This document shows positions 31,031 to 39,605 of a stretch of 64,000 bases of DNA, one piece after another (the stretch's first letter is position 1; every line of letters begins with the position of its first letter). This DNA comes from Alphaproteobacteria bacterium (GTDB lineage Bacteria; Pseudomonadota; Alphaproteobacteria; Micropepsales; Micropepsaceae), in assembly GCA_019241645.1 (NCBI GenBank), contig JAFAWQ010000022.1, forward strand, positions 124,001 to 188,000, in the 5' to 3' direction. A program made the translations under genes and the position numbers. The notes beneath the pieces are model-generated. The model was not told the origin of the DNA. It saw only the letters and a list, made by a program, of their open reading frames with translations, and made no database searches.

Positions 31031-31528
31031 ATGCGCAGGACGAAGGCTGTCGAAGACAATGGCGCGGCATCTGCCGCGAGGGCGCGTTGTGCCTGTAGCG
31101 CGGTGCAACTGGAGCTCGACTATCCCGCTTTCTGGGCCTGGCACGACCATTCCGAGGCCAGCCGTCGGGCCCACGGCGCGGCTTACGCGACTTATGTCGG
31201 CAGCTGGAAGAGCCGCTTTCGGATCGTCAAAGGCGCCAAAAGCATCCGGCGCTATGAAGACAAGCATGCGTGCGGCAGCCGCAGCTTCTGCAACACCTGC
31301 GGCACGCCACTTTTCTACGAGCGCGACCGTGCGCCGAAATGGGTAAACATCCCGCGCGCGCTGTTCGACACGCGAACCGGGCGCGAGCCGCGCTATCACC
31401 TGCACATCGACGAGGCGCCGGAATGGGCCTATCGCGGCGAGACGCTGGCGCCGCTCAAAGATTATCCTGGCGTGATGTGGGAACGGCCGGGGCGGAAGAA
31501 GAAACCGTCAGCCGCAATTCCGTTGTAA
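31031..31528 (+). CDS. GFA-family protein, variant zinc-ligand pattern
   Basis: A 165-residue GFA-fold protein. The first motif (ARCACSAVQLE) and the last (SFCNTCGTPLFYER) carry their cysteines. The middle CxC..C motif is replaced by AWHDHSEASRRAHGAAYATYVG, where histidines stand in the usual place. The start at MRRTKAVED has GGAGA upstream. The complete-motif relative is at 1724-2149. The substrate is unknown. Confidence 0.75.
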   Translation: MRRTKAVEDNGAASAARARCACSAVQLELDYPAFWAWHDHSEASRRAHGAAYATYVGSWKSRFRIVKGAKSIRRYEDKHACGSRSFCNTCGTPLFYERDRAPKWVNIPRALFDTRTGREPRYHLHIDEAPEWAYRGETLAPLKDYPGVMWERPGRKKKPSAAIPL

Positions 31529-31549
31529 CAACGCCAACGTGAAGGGCCG

Positions 31550-32839
31550 TCAGGGCGTCAGCTTCCACACCGTGCCGCAGCCCAGATAGTGCTGATCCGA
31601 GCAGGATTTGCCGCCGTCGTAACTCGCGCCATAAAGCGCGCCGTCATGGAAGGCCAACTGACCCACAGGGGCTGCCGGGCCGCCTTTCGGCATCTGCCAT
31701 AGCACGTTGTATTTGCCCTGCGTATCAACGCTGAAGATCGTGCCGCAACTGCCGCCGACGCCGCCACAAACCGTGCCGGTGCCGCCATTGTACGTCGTGC
31801 CGTAGAGTGTGCCGGTCACGGAATCCAGCACCAATGGCGAAAGCGGCGTCTGTCCGTCATGCGGGTGCGTGAAGAACGAAAAGCTGTGCAGCACCTTTGC
31901 TTTCGAGTTTGGCAGCTTCTTCCATACCGTGCCGCAGCCTGGACTTTGCGGGCAATCCTCCGGTTTGCCGCCTTCCCATGTCGTTCCGTACAGCGCGCCG
32001 CTTGGCGCGAGCACCGGCGGCCCAAGCGGATACAACCCATCAGGCCCGCTGAAGGAGTGCAGGATCTTTCCCGTTCCATCGGGCTTGATGCGGAAGATCG
32101 TGCCGGCGAATTCGCCGTCGAAGGCCGTGCCGTAGATGGTGCCGTCGCTGTCCAGCGCCACGCCTTGCGGATGGTAGCCGACATATTCACCGATCGGCAC
32201 CGCAGGATTGTAGATGACTGTCACGGAGCTATCGCCAAGCAACATGCGATAGATCGTGCCGGATGTGCTGGTTCCGGTGGTGCCGTAGAGATACCCGCTT
32301 GGCTCATTGATAACGAGAGAGTTCGGCGCAATTCCGTCGAAGGTTTCGCCGGAAAATTCATGCACCGTCTCTTGCACCCAGTTATGCCCCGAGAATGGCT
32401 TCACCATGCGAAAGATCGTGCCGCAGCCACAGTGCGAACTGCCGGTTCGCGTGGTGCCCCACAGGAAATCCCCACCGGAGGAAATGACCAGGCCCGTTTC
32501 CGGCGTGGCGCCATCGATGCCGCCCTGAAACGCGTAGATGGTCTCGAACTTCCATTTGTGCTTGCCCGGCTTGGGTGGCGTCAGCGCATACACCGTTCCG
32601 AAGCCGAGGCCGCCGTAAGGCGTGGTGCCGTAGACGATGCCGGTATTCGGATCGATCACGACGCCGCCGAGCGGATCGGAGCCATCCGTGCCGGTAAATT
32701 CGTGGAGCACGTCGAGCTTTGCCGCGTGGGCGGGCCCGCATAAGGCAGACGATGCCACCAGCACGGCGAACGAGATTGTTGCCACGCGTGCGGTACGCGC
32801 TCTGCCCCGATTCTCTACCGCTGCGAAAATCGTACTCAT
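31550..32839 (-). CDS. GloVer tandem-repeat secreted protein
   Basis: A 429-residue protein whose body is a series of units of the type GxxYGTTxxGGxxxxGTVFxLTP...LHSFxGxDG, the choice-of-anchor tandem repeat (GloVer) found in large secreted proteins. The start is at MSTIFAAVENRG, with GGGGAGCC upstream, followed by a signal-like segment (VATISFAVLVASSALCGPAHA). Repeats likely form a beta-propeller. A paralogue lies at 50932-52125. The function is unknown. Confidence 0.85.
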   Translation of the reverse strand: MSTIFAAVENRGRARTARVATISFAVLVASSALCGPAHAAKLDVLHEFTGTDGSDPLGGVVIDPNTGIVYGTTPYGGLGFGTVYALTPPKPGKHKWKFETIYAFQGGIDGATPETGLVISSGGDFLWGTTRTGSSHCGCGTIFRMVKPFSGHNWVQETVHEFSGETFDGIAPNSLVINEPSGYLYGTTGTSTSGTIYRMLLGDSSVTVIYNPAVPIGEYVGYHPQGVALDSDGTIYGTAFDGEFAGTIFRIKPDGTGKILHSFSGPDGLYPLGPPVLAPSGALYGTTWEGGKPEDCPQSPGCGTVWKKLPNSKAKVLHSFSFFTHPHDGQTPLSPLVLDSVTGTLYGTTYNGGTGTVCGGVGGSCGTIFSVDTQGKYNVLWQMPKGGPAAPVGQLAFHDGALYGASYDGGKSCSDQHYLGCGTVWKLTP

Positions 32840-32923
32840 GGGTATGGCTCCCCGCGACGTTGCGGACAGCATTGCGCTTTTGGGGATGCGGGACAATGGA
32901 CCATCCCGGGCGCGTCCAGCCGG

Positions 32924-33619
32924 CTACAGCAGACGTTCGTAGAAACCGCCAAACTGCCGCGCACGGTCCACGAGATGGATTTCCAGAATCCAGTGGCGGA
33001 CGTTGCCGTTTCTGTCAGGATCGCGCATACGCTTGCGGTTGGCAGGCGCGATGCGGTGCTGATCCTTGTCGCCGGGCACGCGCTGGGCATGCGGAAACTC
33101 TCCCACGATATGCCCCGCGATGACGCCGCCGAACTCCCAGCCCGATTCCTGCGCCGTTTCCTGCGCGAAACGAAAAAGTTCCGCGCCGGTGACGTCGGGC
33201 GTACGTTCATAATGCCCCTTCACGATGTCGAACGCGCGCGATAGGTCGGTAACCAGACGCTGCTTGTCCGGATCGCTGCCCAGCGCGTAGGAGCGGCCGA
33301 CATCGGCTTCCCATTCTTCGAACACCGGCCCAAGATCAAGGTAGACGATATCGTCGGGCGCGATCGTGCTCACGGGCGGGTGGTCATAGAAGGTGCAGAG
33401 TGTGTTCGGCCCGGTGCGCACCACGCGGCGGTGCCAGTGCTTTTCCACCCCGAAATCGCGCTTCGCCAGTTCGTAGATTTCGGCGTCGAGTTGGGCCTCC
33501 GTCTTGCCGGGCGCGATCAGTCCTGCCTCCGCGATCGCATCGAACATGGCGGATGCCTTCGCTTCGGCGGCCTCAAGCTGGCCGCGGCGTTCTTTTTCGG
33601 GCAGGAGCAGAATGTTCAT
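32924..33619 (-). CDS. M24 family metallopeptidase (Xaa-Pro aminopeptidase-like)
   Basis: A 231-residue single-domain M24 (pita-bread fold) protein starting at MNILLLPEKERRG. Metal ligands appear intact: two Asp in LDLGPVFEEWEADVGRSYALG, His in AGHIVGEFPHA, Glu in ILEIHLVD and Glu in FGGFYERLL. The usual N-terminal creatinase-like domain is absent. It is probably a cytoplasmic peptidase of unknown specificity. Confidence 0.8.
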   Translation of the reverse strand: MNILLLPEKERRGQLEAAEAKASAMFDAIAEAGLIAPGKTEAQLDAEIYELAKRDFGVEKHWHRRVVRTGPNTLCTFYDHPPVSTIAPDDIVYLDLGPVFEEWEADVGRSYALGSDPDKQRLVTDLSRAFDIVKGHYERTPDVTGAELFRFAQETAQESGWEFGGVIAGHIVGEFPHAQRVPGDKDQHRIAPANRKRMRDPDRNGNVRHWILEIHLVDRARQFGGFYERLL

Positions 33620-33783
33620 TGCGCCGATTGTACCGGCGCTTTCGCAGGAGCGAAATATTTCAGTTCGGGTTGGCTGCTCTTTCGTTGAGGTGCGCTCGGG
33701 CGCGCACCGTATTGCTGCGTGTTCGTAAAGCCGCGTACGATGAGGCAGCGCCCGGATTTCCCGGGCCAAAAAAGGGGACGACC

Positions 33784-34224
33784 ATGCGGAAGAAAACACT
33801 TTTCCTGGCTGCGGCAGCGCTCGCCGCGTCGAGCGGCATTGCCAACGCGACCACCTACAACATTCAGATCACGGAAGCGTGCGATTATCTGACACTTGAC
33901 GTGAGCAAGGGAATCGTTTCCGGCCATTCGACCGCGACCGATTGCGACGAAGGCAACATGATCGGCTACAAGGCGAAGCTGTCCGACAAAGTCCTGTCTG
34001 GAGCGGGCGCGCTGATCGCGTCGAGCGATCTCGGGTCGCCTCCCTATTCCTGGAGCTGGGCGTTCGACCTGAAAACAGGCACGGCACAGCTGACAGGCAC
34101 GGACGGCACCACGGTGTTTGTCGGCAACTTTACTTTCACCTACACCAAAGGCAGTCCGGGCCGCAGCACTGCCGGAAACGGGTTGGCCAGCGCCGTATCG
34201 ATGACCAGGAAAATATCGCGTTAG
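33784..34224 (+). CDS. exported protein, unknown function
   Basis: A 146-residue protein with a signal peptide (KKTLFLAAAALAASSGIANA) and a beta-rich mature domain with two cysteines (EACDYLTLDV, ATDCDEGNMIGYKAKL). Upstream is AAAAGGGGACGACC as ribosome-binding site. No family is recognised. A GC-rich hairpin (34237-34258) follows the stop. Confidence 0.55.
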   Translation: MRKKTLFLAAAALAASSGIANATTYNIQITEACDYLTLDVSKGIVSGHSTATDCDEGNMIGYKAKLSDKVLSGAGALIASSDLGSPPYSWSWAFDLKTGTAQLTGTDGTTVFVGNFTFTYTKGSPGRSTAGNGLASAVSMTRKISR

Positions 34225-34382
34225 AACCGGCCGGCGTGCGCCCGAGCGATCGGGCGCAGCCTCCTGGAGCTCGCTACGCCTTCCACCGCGAGCAAGGCAT
34301 AAGAATCACGAACATCAATCGGCACCTCGCGCCGCCGCCGCATTTTGGCTAGGGTCCGCGAAACCGGAACAGGGAGAGAGAT

Positions 34383-35105
34383 ATGGCGCGAGTTGCAGTC
34401 GTCACAGGGGGAACGCGAGGGATCGGTGAGGCGATATCCGTCAGGCTGAAGAACGCCGGCTACAAGGTTGCCGCGAATTATGCCGGCAACGACGAGCGCG
34501 CCAACGCCTTCGCAGAGCGAACCGGGATCGCCGTCTACAAATGGGATGTCGCGGATCACGAGCAGTGTCAGCAGGGTGTCGCGAAGGTGGTGGAGGACCT
34601 CGGGCCGGTTGACATCCTGGTCAACAACGCCGGCATCACCCGCGACGGCACCATGAAGAAAATGGCGCGCAAGGGCTGGGACGAGGTGATCGATACTAAC
34701 CTCGGCGGCTGCTTCAACATGGCGAAGGTGGTATGGGACGGCATGCTCGAGCGCGGCTTCGGCCGGGTGGTGAATATCGGCTCGATCAACGGCCAGGCGG
34801 GGCAATACGGGCAAGTGAATTACGCAGCCGCCAAATCCGGCATCCACGGCTTCACCAAGGCGCTGGCGCAGGAAGGTGCCTCCAGGGGCGTCACAGTGAA
34901 TGCCATCGCGCCGGGTTACATCGACACCGACATGGTCTCGGCGGTGCCTGCCAACGTGCTGGAAAAAATCGTGGCGCGCATTCCGGTGGGGCGCCTCGGC
35001 AAGGCGGATGAGATCGCGCGCGGCGTGCTGTTCCTGGTGGCGGACGAGGGCGGCTTCATCACCGGCTCGACGCTTTCCATCAATGGCGGCCAGCATATGT
35101 ACTGA
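34383..35105 (+). CDS. phaB: acetoacetyl-CoA reductase PhaB
   Basis: An SDR of 240 residues that reduces acetoacetyl-CoA to (R)-3-hydroxybutyryl-CoA with NADPH for polyhydroxybutyrate. Motifs: VTGGTRGIGEAIS, LVNNAGITRDGTMKKM, catalytic Ser in NIGSINGQAGQYGQVNY and YAAAK. The QAGQYGQ and GQHMY ends are typical of PhaB rather than FabG. It has a GGGAGAGAG ribosome-binding site. ccmA starts 3 bp after its stop; no phaA or phaC is present in the window. Confidence 0.9.
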   Translation: MARVAVVTGGTRGIGEAISVRLKNAGYKVAANYAGNDERANAFAERTGIAVYKWDVADHEQCQQGVAKVVEDLGPVDILVNNAGITRDGTMKKMARKGWDEVIDTNLGGCFNMAKVVWDGMLERGFGRVVNIGSINGQAGQYGQVNYAAAKSGIHGFTKALAQEGASRGVTVNAIAPGYIDTDMVSAVPANVLEKIVARIPVGRLGKADEIARGVLFLVADEGGFITGSTLSINGGQHMY

Positions 35106-35108
35106 GGC

Positions 35109-35726
35109 GTGACGCCGCTGGATTGTGTGGAAGGGAAAGGTCTCGCCTGTGTGCGCGGCGGGCGCACGGTTTTTCGCGATGTCGGTTTTCGCCTGGCACG
35201 CGGAGAAGCGTTGGTGGTGGAAGGGCCGAACGGGTCCGGCAAGACCTCGTTGCTGCGCCTGGTTGCCGGATTGCTGCCCGCGGCAAGCGGTACGCTTTGG
35301 GTTTCAGGCGGCGACATTGTCATCGAAGAGCGCGAAGAGCGCGGCAAGCTGATCGGCTGGCTCGGTCATCATGACGCCGTCAAGCCGCAGCTGACCGCGG
35401 CAGAGTTGCTGCGGTTCTTCGCGCGCCTACAAGGCACAAGGGCACAAAGCGTCACGGCGGCGCTTGAACGCGTGGGCCTGTCGTGTGCTGCCGATCTGCC
35501 TTGTCAGTATTTGTCGGCGGGCCAGAAAAAGCGGCTGGCGCTGGCGCGGCTGAAGCTCTGCGGCCGGCCCTTGTGGCTGCTGGATGAGCCGCTTGCCGCG
35601 CTCGATGCGGATGGCAAATCACTTCTACTGACAATGATGCGTGAACATCTCGCCACTGGCGGTCTTGCGTTGGTCGCGACACACGATCCGATCGATCTCG
35701 AAGCCGCGCGATTGCAGCTCGCATGA
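35109..35726 (+). CDS. ccmA: haem exporter ATP-binding protein CcmA
   Basis: ABC ATPase of the cytochrome c maturation system I, 205 residues, starting at GTG. Walker A GPNGSGKTS, signature LSAGQKKRLALARL and Walker B LWLLDEPLAALD are present. With CcmB and CcmC it drives release of haem-loaded CcmE. It overlaps ccmB by four bases. Confidence 0.93.
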   Translation: MTPLDCVEGKGLACVRGGRTVFRDVGFRLARGEALVVEGPNGSGKTSLLRLVAGLLPAASGTLWVSGGDIVIEEREERGKLIGWLGHHDAVKPQLTAAELLRFFARLQGTRAQSVTAALERVGLSCAADLPCQYLSAGQKKRLALARLKLCGRPLWLLDEPLAALDADGKSLLLTMMREHLATGGLALVATHDPIDLEAARLQLA

Positions 35727-36388
35727 GCGCATTTGCAGCCTTGCTGGCCCGCGATATCCGCCTTGCCGCGCGCGCGGGCGGCAGCGCCATGCTGGCGCTC
35801 GGATTCTTTGCCGCCGTTGTTACCCTGCTCCCCCTTGGGATCGGCAGCGAAGCAAGATTGCTGGCCAGCATCGCGGCCGGCGTGCTGTGGATTGCAGCGG
35901 TGCTTGCGAATCTTCTGACACTCGACCGGCTGTTCCAGGCGGATTACGAGGACGGAAGTCTCGATCTGTTTGCCCTCAGCCCACTCTCGCTGGAAGGTAT
36001 TGCCGGTGCCAAAATCATGGCGCACTGGCTGACCACCGGCTTGCCGCTGACGATCCTTTCGCCACTGCTGGCGGTGCTGCTGCATCTGCCGGCAGCCGCA
36101 TATCCCGCGTTGCTCGTTTCGCTTCTGACTGGTACCCCCGCTATCAGCGCGATTGGAGCCGTCGCCACGGCGCTCACCGTTACCGTCCGGCGCGGCGGGC
36201 TACTGCTGCCGTTGATCGTGCTGCCCTTGCTCACACCCGTCGTGATCTTTGGTGCCGGCACGGTGCTCGCCAGCATCGATGGACTGCAAAACGGCGGGAT
36301 CTGGTTTCTGGCGGCTTTCGCCGGTGTGACCCTGCCGCTGTCGCCGTTCGTTGCTGCCGCAGCATTGCGTCTCAACCTGTCGGAATAG
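35723..36388 (+). CDS. ccmB: haem exporter membrane protein CcmB
   Basis: A 221-residue permease with about six hydrophobic helices. The N-terminal AALLARDIRLAARAGGSAMLALGFF, the YEDGSLDLFALSPLSLEGIAGAKIMAHW loop and LPLIVLPLLTPVVIFG are typical CcmB motifs. It overlaps the ccmA stop (ATGA). Confidence 0.92.
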   Translation: MSAFAALLARDIRLAARAGGSAMLALGFFAAVVTLLPLGIGSEARLLASIAAGVLWIAAVLANLLTLDRLFQADYEDGSLDLFALSPLSLEGIAGAKIMAHWLTTGLPLTILSPLLAVLLHLPAAAYPALLVSLLTGTPAISAIGAVATALTVTVRRGGLLLPLIVLPLLTPVVIFGAGTVLASIDGLQNGGIWFLAAFAGVTLPLSPFVAAAALRLNLSE

Positions 36389-36432
36389 GGCAATGCTTGT
36401 TCACGTCCTGCACACAAACTAGACCGGGACCA

Positions 36433-37152
36433 ATGTTCGCCTACGCCAATCCCAAACGCTTCATGGAGGTCAGCGCACCGCTCTTGCCGTGGCTGGCTGG
36501 CGCGACCGCTGTTGCATTCGCGGCCGGCCTCTATCTCTCCGTTGCCGCGCCTCCGGATTACCAGCAGGGCGATACGGTCCGCATCATGTTTATCCATGTG
36601 CCCGCGGCCTGGGTGGCGATGATGGCCTACGGCTTCCTGGCGCTGGCTTCGCTGATCGGCCTCATCAATCGGCATCCGCTTGCCGATGTTGCGGCCAAGC
36701 AGGCCGCGCCGCTCGGCGCGTTGTTCACGGCGCTTGCGCTCATCACCGGCTCGTTATGGGGGCGGCCGATGTGGGGCACCTATTGGGAATGGGACGGGCG
36801 ACTCACGTCGTTCCTGCTGCTCTTCTTTCTCTATCTCGGTTACATCGCCTTGTGGAATGCGATCGAGAACGAGACCCGCGCTGCCAGAGCCGCCGCCATC
36901 CTTGCGCTTGTCGGCGTGGTGAATCTGCCGATCATCCAATTCTCGGTGCAATGGTGGACAACACTCCACCAGGGCGAGAGCATCCTGCGGCGGGGCGGGC
37001 CGCTGATCGCGGCGGTATATCTTTGGCCACTCTTCATCATGGCCGCGGGATACACGCTGCTGTTCTTCACCCTGCTGATGGTGCGCATGCGAACGGAAAT
37101 TTTGCAGCGCCGCGCCCGGACGCTCGCAATGGGTGGCCCGAATGCCGGCTGA
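36433..37152 (+). CDS. ccmC: haem handling protein CcmC
   Basis: A six-helix membrane protein of 239 residues. The tryptophan-rich periplasmic WWD-type segment is GRPMWGTYWEWDGRLTS. Haem-ligand His candidates are in IMFIHVPAAW and TLHQGESI. It transfers haem to CcmE. The start is the ATG at 36433; the frame runs open upstream through ccmB without meaning. Confidence 0.93.
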   Translation: MFAYANPKRFMEVSAPLLPWLAGATAVAFAAGLYLSVAAPPDYQQGDTVRIMFIHVPAAWVAMMAYGFLALASLIGLINRHPLADVAAKQAAPLGALFTALALITGSLWGRPMWGTYWEWDGRLTSFLLLFFLYLGYIALWNAIENETRAARAAAILALVGVVNLPIIQFSVQWWTTLHQGESILRRGGPLIAAVYLWPLFIMAAGYTLLFFTLLMVRMRTEILQRRARTLAMGGPNAG

Positions 37153-37339
37153 ATACCTTTTCGCCGGGAAGTACGCGGCCTTCGTGCTGCCTGCCTATGG
37201 CGTCACGGCGTTGGGGCTGGGTGGCGCAATCATGCTCTCGTGGCACACCTATCGGCGCGCCGGCCGCAAGCTCGCGGAGGTGGAAAAGACGAACACACTG
37301 TCGCGAGCGCCGGATGCCTCCGGCGCGGCGGAGGACTAG
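37142..37339 (+). CDS. ccmD: haem exporter protein CcmD
   Basis: A 65-residue single-pass protein (FAGKYAAFVLPAYGVTALGLGGAIML, then basic HTYRRAGRKL), the usual CcmD layout. The start MPAEYLFAGKYA overlaps the ccmC end by 11 bases. No ccmE, ccmF, ccmG or ccmH follows; the next gene is convergent, so those must be encoded elsewhere. Confidence 0.8.
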   Translation: MPAEYLFAGKYAAFVLPAYGVTALGLGGAIMLSWHTYRRAGRKLAEVEKTNTLSRAPDASGAAED

Positions 37340-37857
37340 CGGCCCCGCTCTGCCGAGCGCCGCAGCTTGCGGCGGAAGGCGCCGCTGCCGTTCACCGGCT
37401 GCGCGTGCGCGGCGGCCGCGATGGCCGCAAGATATTTGAGAAAACGCGGCCGCTCAGTGGCCGGAAGGGCCTCTAGCAGCGCTTCTTCGGCGCGCTGGGC
37501 CGCAGCGCGCGCGGTGCGAAGAGCCCGGCGCCCCCCCGCCGTGATAGCGACGGCATTTGCACGCTGATCATTTTCCGTGCGTTCGCGCGTAAGAAGGCCG
37601 CGTTCAAGCATGCGGCGCACCATTTCCGCCAGGGTCGACCGGTCAATACCGGTCATTTCTACGAGCGCCGTTTGGCTCGCACCCTCATTCGGTTCCAGAG
37701 CCGCAAGCACAGTCAATTGCGATCGCGTCAGATCGCAATTGGCGGCTTCGCGGGCGTAAAGATCGGCGTAAAGCTGTTCACAACGGCGCATGAGATGCGA
37801 AGGCGCTTCGGCAAGCTCGAAGCCGCCGTTCGCCTGACGCTGTGTCTTCGATGGCAT
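37336..37857 (-). CDS. MarR family transcriptional regulator
   Basis: A 173-residue winged-helix regulator: LTRSQLTVLAALEPNEGASQTALVEMTGIDRSTLAEMVRRMLERGLLTRERTENDQRANAVAITAGGRRAL. The target and ligand are unknown. The start MPSKTQR is preferred over the upstream ATG at 37872. Its 3' end overlaps ccmD by four bases. Confidence 0.88.
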   Translation of the reverse strand: MPSKTQRQANGGFELAEAPSHLMRRCEQLYADLYAREAANCDLTRSQLTVLAALEPNEGASQTALVEMTGIDRSTLAEMVRRMLERGLLTRERTENDQRANAVAITAGGRRALRTARAAAQRAEEALLEALPATERPRFLKYLAAIAAAAHAQPVNGSGAFRRKLRRSAERGR

Positions 37858-38085
37858 GAAGCACCCCTGCAATTTGTTTTCGCCCGGCTCGTCTGATGCG
37901 GCGGTTCGCTAAATGCACGCGCGGAAACTATCCCCTTGCCCGCCGGTGCCTTGGCTTCAGCACCGGCGGAATGAGATTAGACGAAACTTTTGCGCCGGGA
38001 CAACAGTTTTGGAGTCAAATTTTTTTCCGCCATTTCGCCGCACCCGCGAACGCAATCTTGTTTCGCCGGGTTTACCTGCGGTGCT

Positions 38086-38664
38086 TCAAGCTTCGGGTTT
38101 GCCGCTGTTTTCGTGCCGCAGCACAAGCGGTGTTTGCGCGAGCGCGAAAAGCATGATCAGCGGAATGATCCCGAAAACCTTGAACTTCACCCAGGTGGCC
38201 GTCGGTTGGCTGCGCCACACAATTTCGTTCACCGCGGCCAGCGTGAGAAAGAAAAAGCCCCAGCGCCAGGTGAGTTTGCGCCAGCCTTCTTCGCTGAGCT
38301 CGAAAGCCGCCGCGAACACATATTTGACGAAGAGGCGGCCAAACGCCAGCCCACCAAGCAGCGTCAATCCGAAAAAGGCGTAGAGCACCGTCGGCTTCAT
38401 TTTGATGAAGGTGTCGTTCTTCAAGTAGAGCGTGAGCCCGCCAAAAATCAGCACGAGCACGGCCGTTACGACCGGCATTGGGGAAACCCGCCGCTCGATG
38501 CTGTAGCCGATGGCGAGCGCAACCAGAACCGCGATCATGAACGTTGCCGTGGCGGCGAAAATGCCAGCCCATTGAAATGTCCCAAAAAAGATCAACAGTG
38601 GCCCGAGATCGAGGGCCAAGCGCTGCAGCGGCTTGATCTTTCGGATGGGGGGTTCGGAATTCAT
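38086..38664 (-). CDS. yciB: inner-membrane septation protein A (YciB/IspZ family)
   Basis: A 192-residue membrane protein with five to six helices and family motifs LDLGPLLIFFGTF, GGLTLYLKNDTFIKMKPTVLYAFFGLTLL and the C-terminal WVKFKVFGIIPLIMLFALAQ. YciB/IspZ is implicated in septation and envelope integrity. Its start overlaps the ftsY stop. Confidence 0.9.
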   Translation of the reverse strand: MNSEPPIRKIKPLQRLALDLGPLLIFFGTFQWAGIFAATATFMIAVLVALAIGYSIERRVSPMPVVTAVLVLIFGGLTLYLKNDTFIKMKPTVLYAFFGLTLLGGLAFGRLFVKYVFAAAFELSEEGWRKLTWRWGFFFLTLAAVNEIVWRSQPTATWVKFKVFGIIPLIMLFALAQTPLVLRHENSGKPEA

Positions 38665-39605
38665 TTCGCACCTGTGAGAGCGGCCGCGAATTTGGCGGCG
38701 TCGAAAACCTGGAGATCGTCGGCCTGTTCGCCGACGCCGATGAAATGAACGGGCACGCGGCATTTGTCGGCGATGGCCACGAGAATGCCGCCTTTGGCCG
38801 TGCCATCCAGTTTTGTCATGATCAGCCCCGTGAGAGGCACGATCGCCTTGAAGGCCTCCACCTGGGAGGTGGCGTTCTGTCCGGTCGTGGCATCGAGCAC
38901 CAGAAGAACAGCGTGCGGCGCGCCTGCGTCCAGTTTTCGCAGCACTCGCACGATCTTCTCCAATTCAGCCATCAAGCCTGCCTTGTTCTGCAGGCGGCCG
39001 GCGGTGTCTATGAGCAGGACGTCGGCTTTTTCCGCGCGAGCGCGTTCAAAAGCCTCGAAGGCGAGGCCGGCGGCATCAGCGCCCGCCTCTCGCGCGATAA
39101 CCTCGGCGCCGGTGCGTTCGCCCCAGATCTGCAACTGCTCGATGGCCGCGGCGCGAAATGTGTCACCGGCGGCAAGCACGGTTTTCAGCCCTTCGCGCGC
39201 GAAGCGCAGCGACAGCTTGCCGATGGTGGTTGTCTTTCCCGTGCCATTTACGCCGGCGACCAGGATGACGTAGGGCTTTTTGCTGCGATCAACGGTGAAT
39301 GGACTCTCCGCCGGCCGCAAGACGCTCAGAAGTTCGTCTGCCAGCACCCGGCGCAACTCCGCTTCGGAGATTAGCCAGTCGAACCGCTCACGCCCGATGT
39401 TCTGCGAAATTCGCGCTGCCAGTGCCGCACCCAGATCGGCGCGCACCAGCGCCTCCTCGAGTTCTTCTATGGTTTGCGCATCGAGCTTCTTGCGCGTGAA
39501 CACGCCGGCCAGGTTGTCGCTCAAGCCTCCGCTCGAGCGCGACATGCCTTCCTTCAACCGCTCCCATACCGTGGGCGGCGGAGGCGCTTCGCCGAATGTC
39601 CTCAT
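38661..39605 (-). CDS. ftsY: signal recognition particle receptor FtsY
   Basis: SRP-receptor GTPase of 314 residues, docking ribosome-nascent chains at the membrane. NG domains: N-domain helices, then P-loop GVNGTGKTTTIGKL, DTFRAAAIEQL, LIDTAGRLQNKAGLMAEL, the TKLDGTAKGG guanine-recognition motif and GVGEQADDLQVFD. The start MRTFGEAPPPP avoids the long upstream extension into mtaB. It has no long acidic A domain. Confidence 0.96.
   Translation of the reverse strand: MRTFGEAPPPPTVWERLKEGMSRSSGGLSDNLAGVFTRKKLDAQTIEELEEALVRADLGAALAARISQNIGRERFDWLISEAELRRVLADELLSVLRPAESPFTVDRSKKPYVILVAGVNGTGKTTTIGKLSLRFAREGLKTVLAAGDTFRAAAIEQLQIWGERTGAEVIAREAGADAAGLAFEAFERARAEKADVLLIDTAGRLQNKAGLMAELEKIVRVLRKLDAGAPHAVLLVLDATTGQNATSQVEAFKAIVPLTGLIMTKLDGTAKGGILVAIADKCRVPVHFIGVGEQADDLQVFDAAKFAAALTGAK

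Noticed and set aside
34237-34258. GC-rich 9-bp-stem hairpin after the exported-protein gene
   Set aside because: A good stem but no following T-run on either strand, so I did not call it an intrinsic terminator.
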